The notes: generated from the sequence alone by a model not told the origin. Counted from the stretch's first letter, positions 18,417 to 28,354 are shown. The stretch is DNA of 64,000 bases from Chryseobacterium aurantiacum (GCF_003020585.1 NZ_PXUE01000001.1:372001-436000), one strand, 5' to 3'. Translations and numbers: made by a program.

Positions 18417-19280
18417 TCAATCCAATGTCAGTCTTTTTAAAGACCAGGAATTTCCATTATAGACATCAAGATCCACCTTGGTATTAATTCCGTGAACAAT
18501 TCCGTTTTCAGTAAATTGCCAAAAATCCCATTGATCATTTGGAGATGGGGTAGGGACATCATTATAATTGGCCAGCCATAATGGATATCCTTCAAATTCT
18601 CCTTTCAGAAAATCCTTATAATAGTGGTAGTAGGTATAAATAATGGGCTTTTCACCATAAGTTTCTTCCACAATTTTACACCATACTTTTAGGTCTTCAA
18701 TCAGCTTTTTATTGGTTTTACGCTTAGGGATCTTTTCAATATCCAAAATAGGCGGAAGATCTCCGCTTTCTAATTTTACATTCGCTAAAAAATTGTTGGC
18801 TTGAATTACAGGATCCTCATCAGCTCTGTAAAAATGATAGGCTCCACGGATCAGATTATGTTTCTTGGCCATTTCCCAAAATTCATCAAAGTGCTTATCT
18901 GCACTGCGGTTTCCCATGGTGGCACGCATTACCACAAATTCCAACGGAATCGTTTTGTTTCCAATACTTAGACTGTCCCATTTGATATCTTCCCTGTTTT
19001 GATAGTGAGAAACATCAAAGCCATAGGTTTTATCAAGGTTATTTGCTAAAACTCTTTGAATTCGGGAAGCCTCCTTTTCGCTGTTGTGCAGTTTTTTATG
19101 AGTAAATTTATTGAAGTACAGAGCGTAGTAGTAACTAACAGATTGTTTAAGATAAAAACCAGTTCCAATTAAAGCAACTATTAAAATTGCTAATATCACC
19201 CATCGACGGAAAAAATAATTCTTTCGTCGGTTCTTATGAATCTGTTTGGCAGTTTTTTTGGTGTACTTTTTTGGTGTCAT
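18417..19280 (-). CDS. glycoside hydrolase family 25 (lysozyme-like) protein
   Basis: A 287-aa protein anchored by one N-terminal helix (residues ~25-45, after the basic KKYTKKTAKQIHKNRRK). The rest is a GH25 domain: YGFDVSHYQ (first catalytic-site Asp), FVVMRATMG, GAYHFYR, PPILDIEK (the acidic DxE pair), and WLANYNDVPTPS near the end. GH25 enzymes cleave the beta-1,4 bond between MurNAc and GlcNAc in peptidoglycan. ATG 19280 is preferred over an in-frame TTG at 19292. It is divergently transcribed from ndh, with starts only 65 nt apart. Confidence 0.9.
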   Translation of the reverse strand: MTPKKYTKKTAKQIHKNRRKNYFFRRWVILAILIVALIGTGFYLKQSVSYYYALYFNKFTHKKLHNSEKEASRIQRVLANNLDKTYGFDVSHYQNREDIKWDSLSIGNKTIPLEFVVMRATMGNRSADKHFDEFWEMAKKHNLIRGAYHFYRADEDPVIQANNFLANVKLESGDLPPILDIEKIPKRKTNKKLIEDLKVWCKIVEETYGEKPIIYTYYHYYKDFLKGEFEGYPLWLANYNDVPTPSPNDQWDFWQFTENGIVHGINTKVDLDVYNGNSWSLKRLTLD

Positions 19281-19331
19281 AAAGTTTTGCAAAACTAACT
19301 TTTTTCACTGCTAATTGCTAAATAAAATCAG

Positions 19332-19339
19332 TAAATTTG
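19332..19339 (+). promoter_or_regulatory. -7 box almost touching the ndh start codon
   Basis: TAAATTTG ends 6 nt before the ATG at 19346, so transcription should start at or next to the A of the start codon. This box also overlaps an alternative TTG start at 19337, which argues for the ATG. Confidence 0.6.
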
Positions 19340-19345
19340 TGTATT

Positions 19346-20608
19346 ATGGAAACACGCGAAAAAATCATCATTATAGGAGGAGGATTTGCGGGGCTGCAGC
19401 TTGCAAAAACATTGAATAATAAGAACAAAAAAGTAATTGTTCTGGACCGGATGAATCATCATATGTTTCAGCCGCTTTTTTATCAGGTAGCCTCCGGGAG
19501 GATAGAGCCCTCCAATATTTCTTTCCCATTCCGAAAGATTTTTCAGCAATCCAGAAACACTCAGTTCCGAATGACAGATGTCAGAGAAATTGATGCTGCA
19601 AACAATAAGGTGATTACCGATGAGGCAGAATTCACTTATGACAAACTCATTATCGCAACAGGTTGTAAAACTAATTTTTTCGGTAACAAAGAACTTGAAG
19701 GAAAAGCTTTCGGAATGAAAAATACTCAGGAAGCAATCAGCATTAGAAATCACGTTTTAATGACCTTCGAAAAACTGATTATTGAAAAGAGCAGAAGCGA
19801 TGACGGAAACTGGAATATCGTTATTGTAGGAAGCGGACCTACAGGAGTAGAGCTTGCAGGAGCATTTGCTGAAATGAAAAAAGATATTCTTCCAAGGGAT
19901 TATCCTTATATGAACTTCGATCAGCTAAAGATTATTCTGGTAAGCTCCACAGAAAAACCACTTGCTGTAATGAGTTCTGAAGCTCAGGAAAAATCAGAAA
20001 AGTATCTTAAAGATCTTGGTGTAACTTTCATGAGTGGAGAAGTGGTTACAGATTACGACGGAGAAAAAGTACATCTGAAAAGTGATAAGGAAATACCCTC
20101 TAATAATGTAATTTGGGCAGCAGGGGTTACGGGAAATGTAATAGATGGCTTTCCCGAAGATAAATTAGTGCGAAACAGATACATAGTAGATCGATATAAT
20201 AAAATAAAAGGCTACGACAATATTTATGCAATCGGAGATATTGCCTATATGGAGACTCCTAAATATCCGCAAGGACATCCTCAGGTTGCCAACGTAGCGA
20301 TTAATCAAGCAAAAAATCTAGGTAAAAATCTTTTAAAGAAAACTTCAGGAGAATGGAACGAGTATGAGTATGATGACCAAGGCTCACTGGCAACAATTGG
20401 AAAGCACAGAGCCGTTGTAGATTTACCATTCATTAAATTTCAGGGATTTTTAGCATGGTATTTCTGGATGTTTCTCCATTTAATGCTAATTTTGAGCGTT
20501 CGAAATAAGCTGGCCATATTCTTCAATTGGATGTGGAGCTATATCAACAAAGATTCTTCTTTAAGATTAATTATTATACCTACTAAGAAAAACGGAACAT
20601 TACAATGA
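19346..20608 (+). CDS. ndh: type II NADH dehydrogenase (NDH-2)
   Basis: A 420-aa FAD enzyme that passes electrons from NADH to quinone without pumping protons. FAD-binding [15 protein letters not shown] starts the protein, and the NADH-binding fold is [20 protein letters not shown] near residue 160. The FAD segment YAIGDIA near 300 is also present. A hydrophobic C-terminal stretch ([16 protein letters not shown]) and amphipathic tail would attach it to the inner membrane, as in NDH-2. Start ATG 19346 was chosen because it directly follows a promoter box. Its stop overlaps trmD by 4 nt (ATGA). Confidence 0.9.
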   Translation: METREKIIIIGGGFAGLQLAKTLNNKNKKVIVLDRMNHHMFQPLFYQVASGRIEPSNISFPFRKIFQQSRNTQFRMTDVREIDAANNKVITDEAEFTYDKLIIATGCKTNFFGNKELEGKAFGMKNTQEAISIRNHVLMTFEKLIIEKSRSDDGNWNIVIVGSGPTGVELAGAFAEMKKDILPRDYPYMNFDQLKIILVSSTEKPLAVMSSEAQEKSEKYLKDLGVTFMSGEVVTDYDGEKVHLKSDKEIPSNNVIWAAGVTGNVIDGFPEDKLVRNRYIVDRYNKIKGYDNIYAIGDIAYMETPKYPQGHPQVANVAINQAKNLGKNLLKKTSGEWNEYEYDDQGSLATIGKHRAVVDLPFIKFQGFLAWYFWMFLHLMLILSVRNKLAIFFNWMWSYINKDSSLRLIIIPTKKNGTLQ

Positions 20609-21276
20609 GAATTGATATAATAAGCGTACTTCCAGAATTGATGGAAAGTCCGTTTAACACCTCTATTTTGAAAAGAGCAATAGATAAAGGACTGGCGGAA
20701 GTACATTTTCATCATCTAAGAGACTGGGCAATCAATAAGCATAGGCAAGTTGATGATGAACCCTATGGAGGTGGTGCAGGAATGGTGATGATGATAGAGC
20801 CCATAGACAAATGTATTTCAGAACTTAAATCCCAAAGAGACTATGATGAGGTAATCTATCTGACTCCTGATGGAGCAACCTTGAATCAGAAAATTGCCAA
20901 TTCTCTTTCCATTAAAAATAATCTGATCTTTCTTTGTGGACATTATAAAGGAATTGATCAAAGAGTGAGAGACCTGCATATTACAAAAGAAATTTCAATA
21001 GGAGACTACGTTCTTACAGGAGGTGAACTGGCTGCATGTGTGCTTGCCGATTCTATTATAAGATTGCTTCCCGGAGTTCTAAATGATGAGCAAAGCGCTC
21101 TGACAGACAGTTTTCAGGATGATCTTCTGTCTCCTCCCATCTATACAAGACCCGAAAGTTATAAAGGATTGGATGTTCCCAAGATCTTATTAAGTGGAAA
21201 TTGGGGTAAAATTGAAGAGTGGCGTCACGATGAGGCCGTAAGAATTACAAAGGAAAAACGTCCGGATCTCCTTTAA
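20605..21276 (+). CDS. trmD: tRNA (guanine-N1-)-methyltransferase
   Basis: A 223-aa SPOUT enzyme that methylates G37 of tRNAs reading C/G-starting codons and so prevents +1 frameshifting. The signature motifs are present: [11 protein letters not shown] near residue 52, [15 protein letters not shown] around 110-124 and [14 protein letters not shown] around 131-144, which form the knot and AdoMet pocket. The length is typical. The start overlaps the ndh stop (ATGA), so the two are translationally coupled. This pairing is unusual compared with the rpsP-rimM-trmD-rplS operon of many bacteria. Confidence 0.96.
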   Translation: MRIDIISVLPELMESPFNTSILKRAIDKGLAEVHFHHLRDWAINKHRQVDDEPYGGGAGMVMMIEPIDKCISELKSQRDYDEVIYLTPDGATLNQKIANSLSIKNNLIFLCGHYKGIDQRVRDLHITKEISIGDYVLTGGELAACVLADSIIRLLPGVLNDEQSALTDSFQDDLLSPPIYTRPESYKGLDVPKILLSGNWGKIEEWRHDEAVRITKEKRPDLL

Positions 21277-21640
21277 AATTTTTTTGAAACGCTCTTTTTT
21301 ATTGATCAAGCCTGCTAATATATCAAATGGAATAATATTTGTTATTATTGTGAATAGGAAGTAAAATATTAACATTTCTGTTTTTAAGTTGAGGTTTTAT
21401 TTTATTTATTTTAAGTTTTGTATGTTATTTCGATTTCGATATATGAAACAAATTAAATAAATGGTTGAAAATTCAATTCAATACAGGTGTTTTTATTGGT
21501 ATTTTTTATTATATTTGAAATATTTATTGTTATAAATTGATTTTTCAATATTATAGATAGATCAAATGAATTTTGAAAAAAATAATAAATTTGCGTTTAG
21601 AAAAAAGGACATATTAATTAAAGTATAGAAATTTGTGTTG
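21277..21640. other. AT-rich intergenic region with a promoter box
   Basis: This 364-nt stretch holds no ORF or hairpin I can support. TAAATTTG at 21586-21593 is a likely -7 box for the downstream nuclease gene. Confidence 0.5.
21586..21593 (+). promoter_or_regulatory. putative -7 box of the EEP nuclease gene
   Basis: TAAATTTG fits TAnnTTTG, 47 nt before the ATG at 21641. No ideal -33 element is seen. Confidence 0.5.
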
Positions 21641-22576
21641 ATGGAACTGTTCTCTTTTTATAATGTAGAAAATTTATTTTTACCCGATCCTAGGCCTGTT
21701 CATAAATTAGATCCTACCCAATCAGGTTTAAGAAACTGGGATGAAAAGAGATATAAAAACAAACTTTTTAAAATCTCTCACGTATTTCAATTGATGAAGG
21801 AGGATAATGGGGTATTGCCATTTGTAATTGGATTGTCTGAAGTTTCCGGAAGGAAAGTTTTGGAGGATCTTGTGGAGATGGAACCTTTTAATTCAGAATA
21901 TGGAATTATACATTACAATTCTATGGACGAAAGAAAGGTAGACGTAGCCATGTTATATGACAAAAATAAAGTAAAGGTAATTGATTCTGAAACCATTACT
22001 TTCTTTTTTGAAATAGTAAATAAAAACACAGGAAATTACGATACAACTAGGGACGTACTTTTTTCTAAAATCGAATATAAAGGGGAAATTATTAATGTCT
22101 TTATCGCTCACCTTCCCTCTAAACGCGAGAAAGATGTCAATAAACCTAAAAGAGCCTTTATACTGAATGAGGTCCGGGAACGGATCCTGAAGATTGTAGA
22201 TGATAGTAAGGAGCATGTCATATTGTGTGGTGATTTTAACGAAAATCCGGATGATGAAAATTTAGTACAAATTCTCTATGACAATGATCATGAAAAGGTT
22301 TTAATGAACCCATTTCAGGAGTTGTTTTCTACAAGAAATTATTCTACTTTTCATTATAAGTCTGGACTGCTGTATGATCAGATTATTATGTCGAGATCCT
22401 TTCTTGACAATAAAACTCTGGCTTTTCAGGATGCTCACATATTTAATTCTGAAAAAATCAGTAGCAGAACCAGAAATTTTGAAGGGCGACCTTTTAGAAC
22501 TTATGCCGGTACGCGATATTTAGGTGGATACAGCGACCACTTTCCTGTTTTTGTAAAGTTTAAAAACTTACAGTAA
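21641..22576 (+). CDS. endonuclease/exonuclease/phosphatase family protein
   Basis: A 311-aa protein of the DNase I-like EEP superfamily. Family hallmarks are the opening FYNVENLF (metal-site Asn), GLSEV with the metal-binding Glu near residue 67, VFIAHLPSKRE near 155-165, CGDFNENPDD around 195, and GGYSDHFPVFVKF at the end with the catalytic SDH. There is no signal peptide, so it is cytosolic. Members act on DNA, phosphoinositides or other phosphoesters; the substrate cannot be named. The GTG at 21635 is in frame, but the ATG two codons later is preferred. Confidence 0.88.
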   Translation: MELFSFYNVENLFLPDPRPVHKLDPTQSGLRNWDEKRYKNKLFKISHVFQLMKEDNGVLPFVIGLSEVSGRKVLEDLVEMEPFNSEYGIIHYNSMDERKVDVAMLYDKNKVKVIDSETITFFFEIVNKNTGNYDTTRDVLFSKIEYKGEIINVFIAHLPSKREKDVNKPKRAFILNEVRERILKIVDDSKEHVILCGDFNENPDDENLVQILYDNDHEKVLMNPFQELFSTRNYSTFHYKSGLLYDQIIMSRSFLDNKTLAFQDAHIFNSEKISSRTRNFEGRPFRTYAGTRYLGGYSDHFPVFVKFKNLQ

Positions 22577-22596
22577 AAACATAAATTATAAAAAAA

Positions 22597-23067
22597 ATGA
22601 AAAATTCGAGCAACACAAGCTATCATTTAGATTCAATCGACAAGGAAATCATCTATATGCTGATGGATAACGCTAAAACATCTTTAGCACACATCTCAAA
22701 GAATGTAGGAATTTCCACCACTGCGGTACATCAAAGAATTAAGAAACTGGAACATGCAGGGGTTATTGAAAACTCAATTTCATTCCTTAATCCTAAAAAA
22801 ATTGGATATAAGGTAATTTCGTACATTGGTGTATTCTTGGATCAACCAAGTCATTATCCTGAAGTGGTAAAATCTTTGCATGATATTAACGAAGTAGTGG
22901 AAGCCCACTATACAACCGGTAATTATACAATATTCTTAAAGGTTCTTTGTAAGGATAACGACCATTTGATGCAAATCCTTAACAAACTTCAAAAATTGAA
23001 GGGAGTAACAAGAACAGAAACTTTCATATCTTTGGAACAAGGTATTTACAGACAATTGAAAGTATAA
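22597..23067 (+). CDS. Lrp/AsnC-family transcriptional regulator
   Basis: A 156-aa regulator with an N-terminal winged helix-turn-helix (LDSIDKEIIYMLMDNAKTS, then ISTTAVHQRIKKLEHAGVI) and a C-terminal RAM domain (GYKVISYIGVFL...VEAHYTTGNYTIFLKVL). Such proteins form octameric discs and respond to amino acids or related metabolites. It sits 20 nt after the EEP nuclease and 4 nt before deoC, so it may be co-transcribed with them. Whether it regulates deoC is unknown. Confidence 0.92.
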   Translation: MKNSSNTSYHLDSIDKEIIYMLMDNAKTSLAHISKNVGISTTAVHQRIKKLEHAGVIENSISFLNPKKIGYKVISYIGVFLDQPSHYPEVVKSLHDINEVVEAHYTTGNYTIFLKVLCKDNDHLMQILNKLQKLKGVTRTETFISLEQGIYRQLKV

Positions 23068-23071
23068 CGAT

Positions 23072-23815
23072 ATGAACATAGCCCAATATTTGGATTCAAC
23101 TTATTTGAAGACACCCGAACAATCAGGTATTTCACATGAAGAAACTCTTCAAATAGATAAAAAACTTGCTCAGGAAGCTATTGATAATGGTATTTTTGCC
23201 GTAATGATCCGTCCGGATTATGTAGCAGAGATCAAAAAATATATTAATGAAAGAAATTCAAATGTTGCAGTTGGTACTGTAATAGGATTTCATGAGGGAA
23301 CGTACTCAGTTGATGAAAAGCTTGCAGAAGCTTCAAAAGCAATAGAAGACGGTGCTGATGAATTGGATTTTGTTATTAATTACACGGCTTACCTTCAAGG
23401 GAATACAGAATTGGTAAAAGAAGAATTTGTGAAATGTACCCAATTATCTTTGGAACATCATAAAATCGCTAAATGGATTATTGAAATTGCAGCATTAACT
23501 GATGAGCAGATTGCAGATCTTACCAAAAATATTTCTAACTGGGCAGAAGAAAACTTCTCTGAAAGCGAATTGTCCGGGATTTTTGTAAAATCTTCAACTG
23601 GCTTCTATGAAACAACAGGTGGTAAACCGAATGGGGCAACATTTGAGGGAGTAAAGATCATGATTGATAATGCTGGAAAACTTCCTGTAAAAGCTGCCGG
23701 AGGAGTAAGAACTCCTGAAGATGCTGAAAAAATGATTAATATGGGGGTAAAGAGAATCGGAACCTCCTCTGCATTGGCACTCATTAAAAATGAATCTTCA
23801 TCAGGAGGATATTAA
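23072..23815 (+). CDS. deoC: deoxyribose-phosphate aldolase
   Basis: A 247-aa class I aldolase that splits 2-deoxyribose 5-phosphate into glyceraldehyde 3-phosphate and acetaldehyde during deoxynucleoside salvage. The Schiff-base lysine lies in FVKSSTGF near residue 170, and the second conserved lysine in PVKAAGGVRT near 210. The DELDFVINY segment provides the catalytic Asp region. The length is typical of the bacterial enzyme. It follows the Lrp-type gene closely and is ended by a strong bidirectional hairpin. Confidence 0.94.
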   Translation: MNIAQYLDSTYLKTPEQSGISHEETLQIDKKLAQEAIDNGIFAVMIRPDYVAEIKKYINERNSNVAVGTVIGFHEGTYSVDEKLAEASKAIEDGADELDFVINYTAYLQGNTELVKEEFVKCTQLSLEHHKIAKWIIEIAALTDEQIADLTKNISNWAEENFSESELSGIFVKSSTGFYETTGGKPNGATFEGVKIMIDNAGKLPVKAAGGVRTPEDAEKMINMGVKRIGTSSALALIKNESSSGGY

Positions 23816-23839
23816 ATTTGATATTCAAATAAAAATAAG

Positions 23840-23868
23840 AAAACCATCAATCAAATTGATGGTTTTTT
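23840..23868. terminator. bidirectional terminator between deoC and dusB
   Basis: The stem AAACCATCAAT / ATTGATGGTTT has a short loop and a T-run on the + side and an A-run on the other, between two convergent genes. Confidence 0.85.
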
Positions 23869-23871
23869 GTT

Positions 23872-24867
23872 TTATATCTGAGCTTGATATTCTTCGTAGA
23901 ATTGTTGAGTTTCTTTGATTAAGCTGTCCATTTCTTCCATAGTGAAAACTTCGAGGAATTTTTTTCTAAAATCCTTGAAGTGAGGAATCCCTCTGAAATA
24001 GTTGCTGTAATGCTGTCTCATTTCAACCAGTCCCAATCTTTCACCTTTCCATTCTGCACTCCATTCAGCATGTTGACGTACTGCCAATAATCGGTCTGAA
24101 ATAGTTGGAGCAGGTAAACGTTCACCTGTTTTAAAGAAATGTTTGATTTCATTAAATATCCAAGGGTAACCAATCGCTGCACGACCAATCATGATTCCGT
24201 CACAAGCATACTTTTGTTTGTACTCCAATGCTTTTTCACCAGAGTCTATATCTCCATTTCCAAAAATAGGAATCTCAATATTAGGATTTTGTTTGATTCT
24301 TGAAATATGTTCCCAGTCTGCCTCACCCTTATACATCTGTGCACGGGTTCTTGCATGGATGGTAAGAGCCTTAATTCCTGTTTCCTGTAAACGTTCTGCT
24401 ACTTCATCAATATTGATGGAAGTACTGTCCCAGCCTAGACGGGTTTTAACAGTCACAGGAAGATGAGTAGAGCTTACTACTGCTTTTGTAAGGCGAACCA
24501 TAAGATCAATATCTTTCAACACGCCTGCTCCGGCACCTTTGCAGACCACCTTTTTTACAGGGCATCCAAAGTTAATGTCTACCAGATCCGGATTTACCGT
24601 TTCTACAATTCTTGCAGACATGGCCATTGCTTCTTCATCACCACCAAAAATTTGTATACCGACTGGTCTTTCATAGTCAAAAATATCAAGCTTTTTGCGG
24701 CTTTTGATAGCATCACGAATTAAACCTTCAGAAGAAATAAATTCTGAATACATTAAATCTGCACCGTGCATTTTACACAAACGTCTGAATGGAGGATCAC
24801 TTACATCTTCCATTGGAGCTAGCAAAAGCGGAAATTCCGGCAGTTCTATGTTGCCTATTTTTATCAT
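23872..24867 (-). CDS. dusB: tRNA-dihydrouridine synthase
   Basis: A 331-aa FMN enzyme that reduces uridines of the tRNA D-loop. It opens with the TIM-barrel LLAPMEDVSDPPFR. INFGCPVKKVVCKGAGAG near residues 98-115 contains the catalytic cysteine (C-K-G-A-G). VKTRLGWD, HARTRAQMYKG, and GNGDI plus GIMIGRAAIG complete the FMN and tRNA sites. The length and motifs fit the DusB group. Its promoter box lies only 4 nt before the ATG, so the mRNA is probably leaderless. Confidence 0.94.
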   Translation of the reverse strand: MIKIGNIELPEFPLLLAPMEDVSDPPFRRLCKMHGADLMYSEFISSEGLIRDAIKSRKKLDIFDYERPVGIQIFGGDEEAMAMSARIVETVNPDLVDINFGCPVKKVVCKGAGAGVLKDIDLMVRLTKAVVSSTHLPVTVKTRLGWDSTSINIDEVAERLQETGIKALTIHARTRAQMYKGEADWEHISRIKQNPNIEIPIFGNGDIDSGEKALEYKQKYACDGIMIGRAAIGYPWIFNEIKHFFKTGERLPAPTISDRLLAVRQHAEWSAEWKGERLGLVEMRQHYSNYFRGIPHFKDFRKKFLEVFTMEEMDSLIKETQQFYEEYQAQI

Positions 24868-24871
24868 GGTG

Positions 24872-24879
24872 CAAATTTA
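24872..24879 (-). promoter_or_regulatory. -7 box 4 nt from the dusB start codon
   Basis: TAAATTTG on the minus strand ends 4 nt before the ATG at 24867. A TSS at the usual distance would coincide with the start codon. Confidence 0.6.
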
Positions 24880-25010
24880 CAAAATTCTAAATAGTGAAAA
24901 ATATGATATTATCTATTAGTGTAAGTGATGAAGATATGGACGCAATGATAGCGAAATAGAAATAGAATTTCAATATAAAATTAATTGTAATAATTTGATA
25001 ATGAAGCTTT

Positions 25011-28000
25011 TTAGAAGCTCGCCTTTACCTGCATACTTCCAATATGAATGGTTCTTTCGCCAGAATTTCGTCCTTCATAATTTAAGTTTAATTGGATGAA
25101 TGAATTAATAGCCTGCTGAATAAATACACTCCATACCTGGTTTTTCCCGGGCTTTAGACCATCAAGCATCTGGTTGCCGACAATACTGAAATTATTTCCG
25201 TTAAAGTTATTGTTGATAAAAGAGAAATTTCCACGGATAGAAGTCTTTCTGTACTCCCATTGGATGGTTCCCGTAATATCAAATGCCTTTAGTATTTCTT
25301 CTCCGTCTAATCGTTTCTTTTGACGGTATGCAGAAGAAAGCTCAGTCTGAAGAGCATCTGTAAATTTATAAGTTGCTTTTGGCTTGGTTTCAAAGTTATT
25401 TAAGCGATAATCTCTTGTTGCAAATAGCTGTGAAGAGTTTTTGATATCATGAACGGAATTTTCCCAATCTACTCTGAATTCCTTATTAAACCAATATCCT
25501 AAATTCAGGAAATGAGAGGTTTGTTCACGCTCTTCATTGCTAAAATTCGCATTGATGAGGTTATCATTGGTAATAAATCTATAATTTCCGTTCCATCCCG
25601 ATTTATCTGTAGGGTTGAATTGTACGGAGGCCAGAATATTTTGATTTTTAAGGATCTGGTCACTATTTTTTTCAAATGGATTTAATACCAGAACTTTATC
25701 TTTTTTATAGAATGAATTTTGAGAATTTAAAGAAATATTAAAATTCCAGCGTTTTAAAAATCCATTTTCAGAATTAAAAACAATGGCAGGATTAACAAAC
25801 AAAGCAAGCTGTATCTTGTTCTTATTAGACGGAATATATCTTACGGAGTTGGTGTAAACCCTAATATATTGTGCCAAGTCAGAATATTCAGCAATTTCAA
25901 ATTCATCAAGTTGCTGAATGCCATCCCCATTATAATCGGTCCATTTATAAACACCCTGTCCATCTGTTACTTTAATGTATTGGAACTCTCTTTGAGCTTC
26001 CTGTCCGTTTCCAAGCTCATAGAAAGCCTGAAGACGCATACCGTTTCTGAAAAGCTGTTGGTTGTAAAGAATATTTCCTACAACAAAGTCATTGTTTCGG
26101 GTAACATTAGCTTCTGCACTTTGGTAAAAGAATTTTCTATAATGAATTAAAGCATTTAAAGAGGTTCTTTCTGTCTTGATAATCTGACTTTCCGCCATAA
26201 TTCCCAAAATATTATTCATGCTCTGAAGCCTGTTGTCGCGTACAGAGTCATTATCTCTCATATATACTTTTGCAAGCAATTTGGTACGGGTACTGTCTCC
26301 AATTTTCTTTTGAACAAAAAGTTCTTTCCAACTGAAACTTGTGACATCCATAAGCTGAGTGTCATTGTATTTTTTCTCATTATGCTCCATGCTTCCACCA
26401 ATTGCCCAGCTTCCTTTTTTGCCGGTAAATTCTGTAGACACTCCTCCACGAATGAACTTGGTATCCTGAAGCGTTGCAGTGGTATTCAGATAAGATAAAT
26501 TTCCTTTTGTAAAGAATTTTCCTGTAATCCAGCCGAAGTCCAGATCATTTTTAAGCCCCTTATAAGAATCCTGTTCATTCAAATAATTGACACGATAATT
26601 TAATGTAGACTTATTATTCCATTTATTCAAAAAGCTGAATATAAATCTGTTCTGCGTTTTTTTATTAAATTCCTGAACCAAGTTAAAATCCCTGGAAAAT
26701 TCCACATCATTAATACGGTCAAGAATATGAAACTGTTTATCAATATATTGGTACTCAAAACTTGGAGTTCCTTTCCATGAGCTTTTTGTAAAGGTTTTAT
26801 TTCCGAAAATACGCCACGCGTATCCCATATTCTGATTAGAATCTTTGGATGAGAATAAATTGACATCATAGTTACTCAAAGAAATATCTGTCCCTATTTT
26901 ACCTTCATTCAGTAAGTATTCAGAGTTAAGAGAGAAAACCTGCGACTTCTGAGGAGAGGGAAGCTTTCTTACAGCTCTGTAGTCTCCTGCATTAGGCCCG
27001 GCATATTCAAAAACACGCCCATTATTGGTAGTTTGTGCCGTTTTATAATCCCCTTGATTGGGTCCAAAATAAGTAAAGGAAACCGTATAAAGTGTTTCAT
27101 TTGGATCTGTTGAAAATTCATAAAAATTTCCTGCAGGACTTAGGCGGTATAGTATTTTATTCACATCATACTCCGTCACAACTCCGGATGGTGCAAACAT
27201 CAGATTAGGATCATTTCCGGCATTCGCAAGGATCTGTTCATCCTCTTTAGATAAACTTAAGGAAAGAGGGGCATTTTTGTTGTCATTTTCCATGAACCAG
27301 TTCAACCCAACCTTGAATTTTTCTCTTTGATGCTCTAGCTTTCCGGTGAATAAGTATCTTGAGTAATTTCTATTGGCATAGTTATAAGAAATAGTAATAA
27401 AATTCTGTTGGAAAATAGGACGGAAACTGGTAAAAGTAACTTCACCGGTGTTATAGTTGATTACATAATCCTGGTTTTCACCTCGTTTCATCAAAATCCC
27501 GTCAATAAATACCTGTTCAGAACCGGAAATAAGAGTGATGAACTGTTCTCCGTTTTTCCCGGTCAAACGATAGGGTCCCTGGTTTCCTTCGATACCTTGA
27601 AAACGGACTCTGTGAAATTCACTTCGGGCTACCCCAGCAGAAATATCTACAAACGTTTTATTTTCTTTTCCAAATTCAGTCTGAAACTGTATCCCCATGC
27701 TTCTTCGCTGGTACTTGGCAAAATAGTTCTTAGGTTCTACAAGATCCAAGTGTCCGGCTCTAAGAATAGATTTATCCTTAATATTAAGCTGCATATAGAT
27801 CTTATCAAATTCCTCCAAGGTTTGCGTGTAACCGTCGGCCTGAATAGGGAGGTTATGATCTGAAATACTTGCTAAAATGGTAACATCTTTAGAAAGTCTT
27901 CCGGAAATCTGAAGGTCCATAGAACTTTGTACAGACTGCCCCTGGTTATTACCAAATGTAATCCCACGAATAATGGATCCTTTGGAGTTAAGCTCTCCTA

Positions 28001-28238
28001 AAAATCTTTTCTTGTCATTTTTAGCCAGTACGGCCTCATCAATAATAACCCTGTTGTTGGTACGTATAAAATCCAGGGTATCTTTTGCAAAAATATCCTG
28101 TTCAAGCTTTGCTGTAAGGATACTATCTCTTTTAATACTGTCTTCAGGAACGTTAGGATTTTTCCATGAGAATACCTGAGCACCTCCTGAAAATATGCCT
28201 AAGAAAAATAAAACAAATAGGATAAAAAAATTCCGCAA
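25011..28238 (-). CDS. large outer-membrane protein, SprA-like N-terminal segment
   Basis: A 1075-aa exported protein of unknown function. The signal peptide is MRNFFILFVLFFLGIFSGGAQ. Residues ~85-180 (GSIIRGITFGNNQGQSVQSS, QISGRLSKDVTILASISD, KSILRAGHLDL) resemble segments of gliding/secretion proteins such as SprA, and INYNTGEVTFTSFRPIF near 260 is another SprA-like feature. This is a similarity from memory, not a search. The rest, to KASF, reads as a long beta-barrel with alternating aromatic strands. The start appears to be TTG: an in-frame TAA lies 10 codons upstream, there is no ATG between, and the next Met comes after the signal peptide. Confidence 0.75.
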   Translation of the reverse strand: MRNFFILFVLFFLGIFSGGAQVFSWKNPNVPEDSIKRDSILTAKLEQDIFAKDTLDFIRTNNRVIIDEAVLAKNDKKRFLGELNSKGSIIRGITFGNNQGQSVQSSMDLQISGRLSKDVTILASISDHNLPIQADGYTQTLEEFDKIYMQLNIKDKSILRAGHLDLVEPKNYFAKYQRRSMGIQFQTEFGKENKTFVDISAGVARSEFHRVRFQGIEGNQGPYRLTGKNGEQFITLISGSEQVFIDGILMKRGENQDYVINYNTGEVTFTSFRPIFQQNFITISYNYANRNYSRYLFTGKLEHQREKFKVGLNWFMENDNKNAPLSLSLSKEDEQILANAGNDPNLMFAPSGVVTEYDVNKILYRLSPAGNFYEFSTDPNETLYTVSFTYFGPNQGDYKTAQTTNNGRVFEYAGPNAGDYRAVRKLPSPQKSQVFSLNSEYLLNEGKIGTDISLSNYDVNLFSSKDSNQNMGYAWRIFGNKTFTKSSWKGTPSFEYQYIDKQFHILDRINDVEFSRDFNLVQEFNKKTQNRFIFSFLNKWNNKSTLNYRVNYLNEQDSYKGLKNDLDFGWITGKFFTKGNLSYLNTTATLQDTKFIRGGVSTEFTGKKGSWAIGGSMEHNEKKYNDTQLMDVTSFSWKELFVQKKIGDSTRTKLLAKVYMRDNDSVRDNRLQSMNNILGIMAESQIIKTERTSLNALIHYRKFFYQSAEANVTRNNDFVVGNILYNQQLFRNGMRLQAFYELGNGQEAQREFQYIKVTDGQGVYKWTDYNGDGIQQLDEFEIAEYSDLAQYIRVYTNSVRYIPSNKNKIQLALFVNPAIVFNSENGFLKRWNFNISLNSQNSFYKKDKVLVLNPFEKNSDQILKNQNILASVQFNPTDKSGWNGNYRFITNDNLINANFSNEEREQTSHFLNLGYWFNKEFRVDWENSVHDIKNSSQLFATRDYRLNNFETKPKATYKFTDALQTELSSAYRQKKRLDGEEILKAFDITGTIQWEYRKTSIRGNFSFINNNFNGNNFSIVGNQMLDGLKPGKNQVWSVFIQQAINSFIQLNLNYEGRNSGERTIHIGSMQVKASF

Positions 28239-28346
28239 TTCCTGAAAAATAATTGGTAAAAGTAATTAAAAAATGTTAATGCTAAGATGTTTAGCATTAT
28301 TAACAGAAAATTAATCCAATTATTGTGAATGCCTTAAAAATAGATG

Positions 28347-28354
28347 TAATTTAG
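28347..28354 (+). promoter_or_regulatory. putative -7 box for the first type IX cargo gene
   Basis: TAATTTAG matches TAnnTTTG at 7 of 8 positions. A TTG lies 21 nt upstream (28323-28325). Confidence 0.4.

Noticed and set aside
24463..24723. ORF antisense to dusB
   Set aside because: It lies entirely within a strongly supported gene in another frame and has no family features.
27408..27863. 151-aa ORF antisense to the large outer-membrane gene
   Set aside because: Overlaps a well-supported reading frame; its composition does not suggest a protein.
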